This document shows, in pieces, positions 59,901-64,000 of a stretch of DNA of 64,000 bases (position 1 is the first letter of the stretch; each line of letters begins with the position of its first letter). A program made the position numbers and the translations under genes. The stretch spans positions 62,001-126,000 of the forward strand of contig JAHLKC010000058.1 of the NCBI GenBank assembly GCA_025449115.1, read 5' to 3'. The notes under the pieces are model-generated. The model made no database searches, was not told where the DNA came from, and was given only the letters and a program-made list of their open reading frames with translations. Origin of the DNA: Chytridium lagenaria. Taxonomy: Eukaryota > Chytridiomycota > Chytridiomycetes > Chytridiales > Chytridiaceae.

Positions 59901-62900
59901 GGTCACGCTTTTCGCAGTACTTTCCGACGGTAAGGGGATCGTAGAACTAGAAGAAAAAATTAGCTTGCTAAAAAAATTATAAACTACCTTGTTCTCCTTA
60001 AGGAAGTACTCCGGGTTCGTGTTGGTGTCAATGTAGATCTTTGCAAGCGCATTGAAAACATGAGGTTCGGTGGAGCCTTCCTTGACCTTAGACTCCAACC
60101 ACGCCAGCAACAATTTCAAACGGTTCCTCTTTTCAGCCTCGTCAACAAGCTCATCAACGGGGATCGCCCGCGGACAGAGAACAATAAGTTCTTAATGATC
60201 GACTCATCACAGTCCACATCGAGAAGGGCACCCAACACCTTGGGGGTACGAGCAGGGTTCACCTTCTGGACGTAGATTTCGATATACTTGTAAAGGTTCT
60301 GTTGGTACAAGTACAACACCAAGTCGTGGACAAAGTCGAACCTATCGCAGACAATGATCAAAGGCAACTGGTCACTCAATTTCGCTTCCTAAATATTATT
60401 TAGCACAAAAAATTGGGAAGAGAGTTCAACGCACCTTCAAGAAGGTTTTGACCTTCTCGGGCTCGTAAAAGTTGCTCTCACGACACATCCTCTCAACTTC
60501 CTTCAGCTGTCCAGTACGGGTAGCTGCCTGGATGTAACGGAAGTGCACTTCGGGGTCCTGGCTCAAATTCACGACAGCACCAAGGAAGTAGTACAATCCT
60601 GCAGTCGTTAAATAACGTGGATTAAGGATTACACAAACCTTCGTTGCTCTTAAATGTTTCAAAGAGAGCAATGAGGTGGGAAGCCCCGATCTGGTCAGAG
60701 TACTTTGTTGCAATCTGTACAACAATCTGCAAGTTCTGGCGAATGTTGTTTGACAGCATCTCCTTCAAGCACTCAAGACTCTGGTCAATTGAAAGCTTTC
60801 CGAAAAAGCTCACAATCCACTTAAAAAAAAGTTAATTACTTAACACCCTCCACCTGAAAGAAAAAAGAAAAAAAGCCAATGCGAACCTCAGGAGAGAGAA
60901 GCTGAGTATGAACGATAGTCCTCTTAATATCGTAAATATCAGTGTAGTGCTCAAGAGCCTGAATATTGTTAATAAACAAAATTATTATCATGTAGTACTC
61001 TCTGATAAAGTCCAGCCTTTTCGCAAAGAGTTGCAATGTAAGCCCTATCGTAGTGAGGTGAACATTTGGTTTCCGAGAATGGCATCCGCGACTTGAGGAG
61101 CGTGCAACAAGTTCATCTCAAGGAGACGTGTCTGAAGAGCACCGTGCTCAGGCCTGTTCTCCTTAAGCGCGTCCAAAAGGAAGGACGTAGCCTGCTGAAC
61201 CATGTTCAAGAAGCGAAAACGTCGACAATCTGTTCCACGTTCACCAAAGGACCAGACTCGTCTTGAATCAGCAAGGTAGCAAACTCGGTTCCCTTCTCCG
61301 GGTCGAGCCTCATGATGAACTGAAGAAGATACGTGTAATCTGGTTGGTATCCGACCTTCTTTGCGTACAAGATGATCTTGTTGTACTGGCCAGTTTCGCG
61401 AAGCATGCGATAACCTGCAAATATTAAGGACGGAGTAATCAACCTGACGCACCTTGTTAGGGACGTTGGCCCGTAAGTAGACAGAGAGAGCAAGGGTCTG
61501 GTCGACTTGCTTCACAATGTCTCCGAGTTCCTCGCTGCATTCCGAGCTGAAGTAGGCAATTAAATGGTGCTTCTAAAAGGCAAAATACAAACCTTGTCCT
61601 CCTTCAACCACTTCTCGAGAAGTTGCTTCCTGCCTTGCTGAAGAACAGGGCGGGCAAGCTCGATACTCTCAAACTTGTTCAACTCCCCTTCTCCAGAAGA
61701 ATTCCGAAGTATTGCAAGATAGGAGAGAGCTGACCAGCCGGAACAGGTGCAATCTTGAATCGCTCAATGGTGGCTGGAGTCCTAAGAATGCCTACAAAAC
61801 GTAAGACAAGAGCAAATATTCCACCTACTCGGAGAGAGGGCCGCAATCTTGCTGCCTCCGAGTAGTTTCCAGACTGGAAGGAGAAGGTTGAACCGCTCCA
61901 CGATCAAACTATCAGCACGGGCAGGTTGTTGCGAAGGGCCATGCGAACTGCAAGATCAACGTTGTTAAGAGTCCCATGATGTAAGGAACGATGGTGTCCT
62001 CTCTACTGAAACGGAGAGAACCTATATAGATACATGATTGTTAGTGACTATAAACGAGCTCTGCAAGGATAATACCTGTCCCTTCCTGTTGACTCCAATA
62101 ATACCACTGTGCTCTCCAACTCAGCAGTGACGAAAATGGTGTCTCCACTGATACGATTCATGAGATGCAAGTTCCAGTTTCCAAGTCGTAAAGGTGGATA
62201 AGCGTACTTATGACCAAGAAGATGACGTTGTGCTTCTTGCTGATCTGCATTGCGACAGGGAAGTCATTCACAGCCTCGGGAGGGAAGAAACACCACCGTT
62301 CTTTTGGAACACGGGCTGACCCTCCTTGTGATCATCTCAACAACATGCAACTAAAAAGTGTCCATTAGGCGATCCCTAACAACAAAGTACCTTGGCGGCA
62401 GTTGCAGTTCTGACGGCGAAAGTAAAAGCTTGGAGTTAGCTGTTGCACCATCGAGCCTAATCTCGGCAAATGCGGCAGCATGTCCTTCTAAAGGCTGGCT
62501 AACTCCCTTCTCCTTCGAGTACAGTTGCATATTGCCCACAACGCGGTTGTTCTTCAGCTGTCAGTTTTCGCACGTTCTACCTAAAGCATACCTGAGCAGA
62601 AATGCCAATGAGAAGTAACCACTTTTCCTCAGGGTCAACACGGTAGTTAATAATCTGAGCTCCAACAAGGTTGGGGTTGCGGTCGAATTGCCTGAACCGG
62701 TTGGGACTCGCCTTCCACAGACCTTTTTCCAGCGTTAATAGACAGAAGCAGACATCGAATGCAAACCAGTGGAAGACTGTCTTCTCGGTAACAATCGCAA
62801 TAGTGTTCACACTAATCCATTTCCAGAAACGATGTCGTCAGTCATTACGTGCGCCTTGACCTTTGCCTTCATCTCAATGTTAAGATCTGGATTTGGCGAC

Positions 62901-63306
62901 CGGCTGTTTACAGTGTCAATACATCCACACGCGGATCAAACCACCTTTTAAAGCGATCACTTTGGTTGCAGGGTTCATAATGGCGGAATCAGCAGTGATG
63001 GGGCGACGAATGAGATTTTGGGGATCGTCATGTCGAGGATGACGACTTGGTTCTGTTCGCCGACTTTTTCCCGAACACAGATGAATTTATCGGACTCCAT
63101 GGTGAGGGTGTTGAAGCCAATGTTGGCGGCATTGATACCAGTGCTTGAAGCTGGATCAAAGAAAGAAAGGGTGTTGAGTACAATGATCCTTTGCCTTAAG
63201 AAAGAAGAAATGCGAGTACGCGCAGAGTTCATCCTGCCACTCGACCTGGATGACGGAGGTTTACCTGCACATGCTCCTGGAACCGAATTGGTAGAGTTTC
63301 CCCCAT
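56986..63306 (-). CDS. Clathrin heavy chain
   Basis: Triskelion-forming coat protein of endocytic and trans-Golgi vesicles. Exon 1 (63265-63306) is [14 protein letters not shown], matching the conserved N-terminus. Next is [19 protein letters not shown] (about 63080-63130), the start of the seven-blade propeller. Repeat-region blocks follow in order: [14 protein letters not shown] (61450), [20 protein letters not shown] (61090), [20 protein letters not shown] (60330), [26 protein letters not shown] (59590), [20 protein letters not shown] (59090), [18 protein letters not shown] (58390), PSDSSAG-like linker absent, [15 protein letters not shown] (57430). The tail is Met/Gly/Pro-rich and ends AYNGGLY. 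Frame breaks at about 59249 and 59040 and many in 61500-62900, where the propeller can be followed only in pieces. About 20 or more short introns. Confidence 0.93.
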
Positions 63307-64000
63307 GTTGGCCGTCCTCTCTCTTAGAGATTTGAACACGGAGAAATTTTCAGAAGAGAAAATGTGGGCGATGCCTCAATTTTGGCTTTTGCTTCAGTAT
63401 GCAGTTATGCAGTTGCATCGGATGCTGCGGGGAAACGCGTGTTTTTGGATGCCATTCGAAGGGAAAGTTGATCTTGCTACTGTAGTTTCGATATTCTTTG
63501 AGGTGACAAAGTATGCTGTGTGTTGCTGTGTACCTGTATGTGTGTCTGTGTGTTTTGTGTATTGTGGTAGATCTGGCTGCTTCACTCTTTTTGGATCAGG
63601 TTTATTTGGATAACATCACTGGTGTTTATCGTCTAAGCTACTTTGTTTCCGCAAGATATTCTCTCTCCGTCTTGTTTTAGCTTCCGTTTACGATCTGCTC
63701 TCGGTGTGTGCACATACAACAAACCACACGAAGTGGCTACTACGTTGAGATCCGGCTTTGCTCATCCCAAGAGTATCGTCGTTTAATTGCCGAAACATTG
63801 TGAGGACAGATACATACGCTAGATTGGGTATCATCATGCAATACACATTTTTAAAAAAAAGACAATAATAAGTAACACCACTACTGTGATGTTAAAAATA
63901 TCATGCATTTATCACATCCCTCTATAATATTCACGAAATGTACACACATTCCACTATAACGTGTACGAGATACACATTCGTAGTGTCAACTCCAGTAGAC
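63307..64000. other. Upstream of clathrin heavy chain
   Basis: Promoter side of the clathrin gene. The plus-strand frame at 63305-63613 has no family resemblance and begins antisense to the clathrin start. Towards 63930-64000 there are loosely repeated ACACATTC motifs. No gene is supported. Confidence 0.5.

Overview
The window reads as nuclear DNA of an early-diverging, probably zoosporic (chytrid-type) fungus. Genes are split by many short introns (mostly about 45-100 nt, GT-AG, with CTAAC or CTGAC branch-like motifs). The gene set combines fungal regulators (velvet domain protein, APSES/KilA-N factor, Set3-like PHD-SET protein) with CYFIP/Sra-1, the large WAVE-complex subunit. Dikarya lack that complex, while crawling chytrids keep it. 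The placement is inferred from gene content only.

Layout: 1-4050 is a tandem array of about 16 units of roughly 165-300 bp that extends beyond the left edge. Each unit carries a minus-strand splice acceptor, an exon-like block of about 100-230 bp and a splice donor, but block lengths do not keep a reading frame. From 4680 to 5230 there are decayed exon-like fragments. From 7077 to 29238 there is a run of minus-strand genes: a Pro/Ser-rich single-pass membrane protein with a polyQ tail, a membrane-anchored SNase-like protein, the Set3-like protein with a long Arg/Asp/Glu tail, CYFIP, a velvet protein and a long-chain acyl-CoA synthetase. Then follow a secreted stanniocalcin-like protein (+), a mitochondrial-type enoyl-CoA hydratase (-), an F-box/ankyrin protein (-), CCT eta (+), a TEX261/SVP26 cargo receptor (-), a sn-1 diacylglycerol lipase (-), an APSES factor (+), a three-exon secreted 10-cysteine miniprotein (+), CCZ1 (-), unrecognised or degraded coding fragments, and the clathrin heavy chain (-) up to 63306.

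The genes do not form an operon or obvious cluster. Several concern membranes and traffic (clathrin, CCZ1, TEX261, DAGL, ACSL), and CYFIP concerns actin. Many conserved genes carry single-base frame breaks, usually in homopolymers. This looks more like consensus error in a long-read assembly than gene decay, and it limits every coordinate given here. Exon boundaries were read by eye from splice motifs and family similarity; no search was run.
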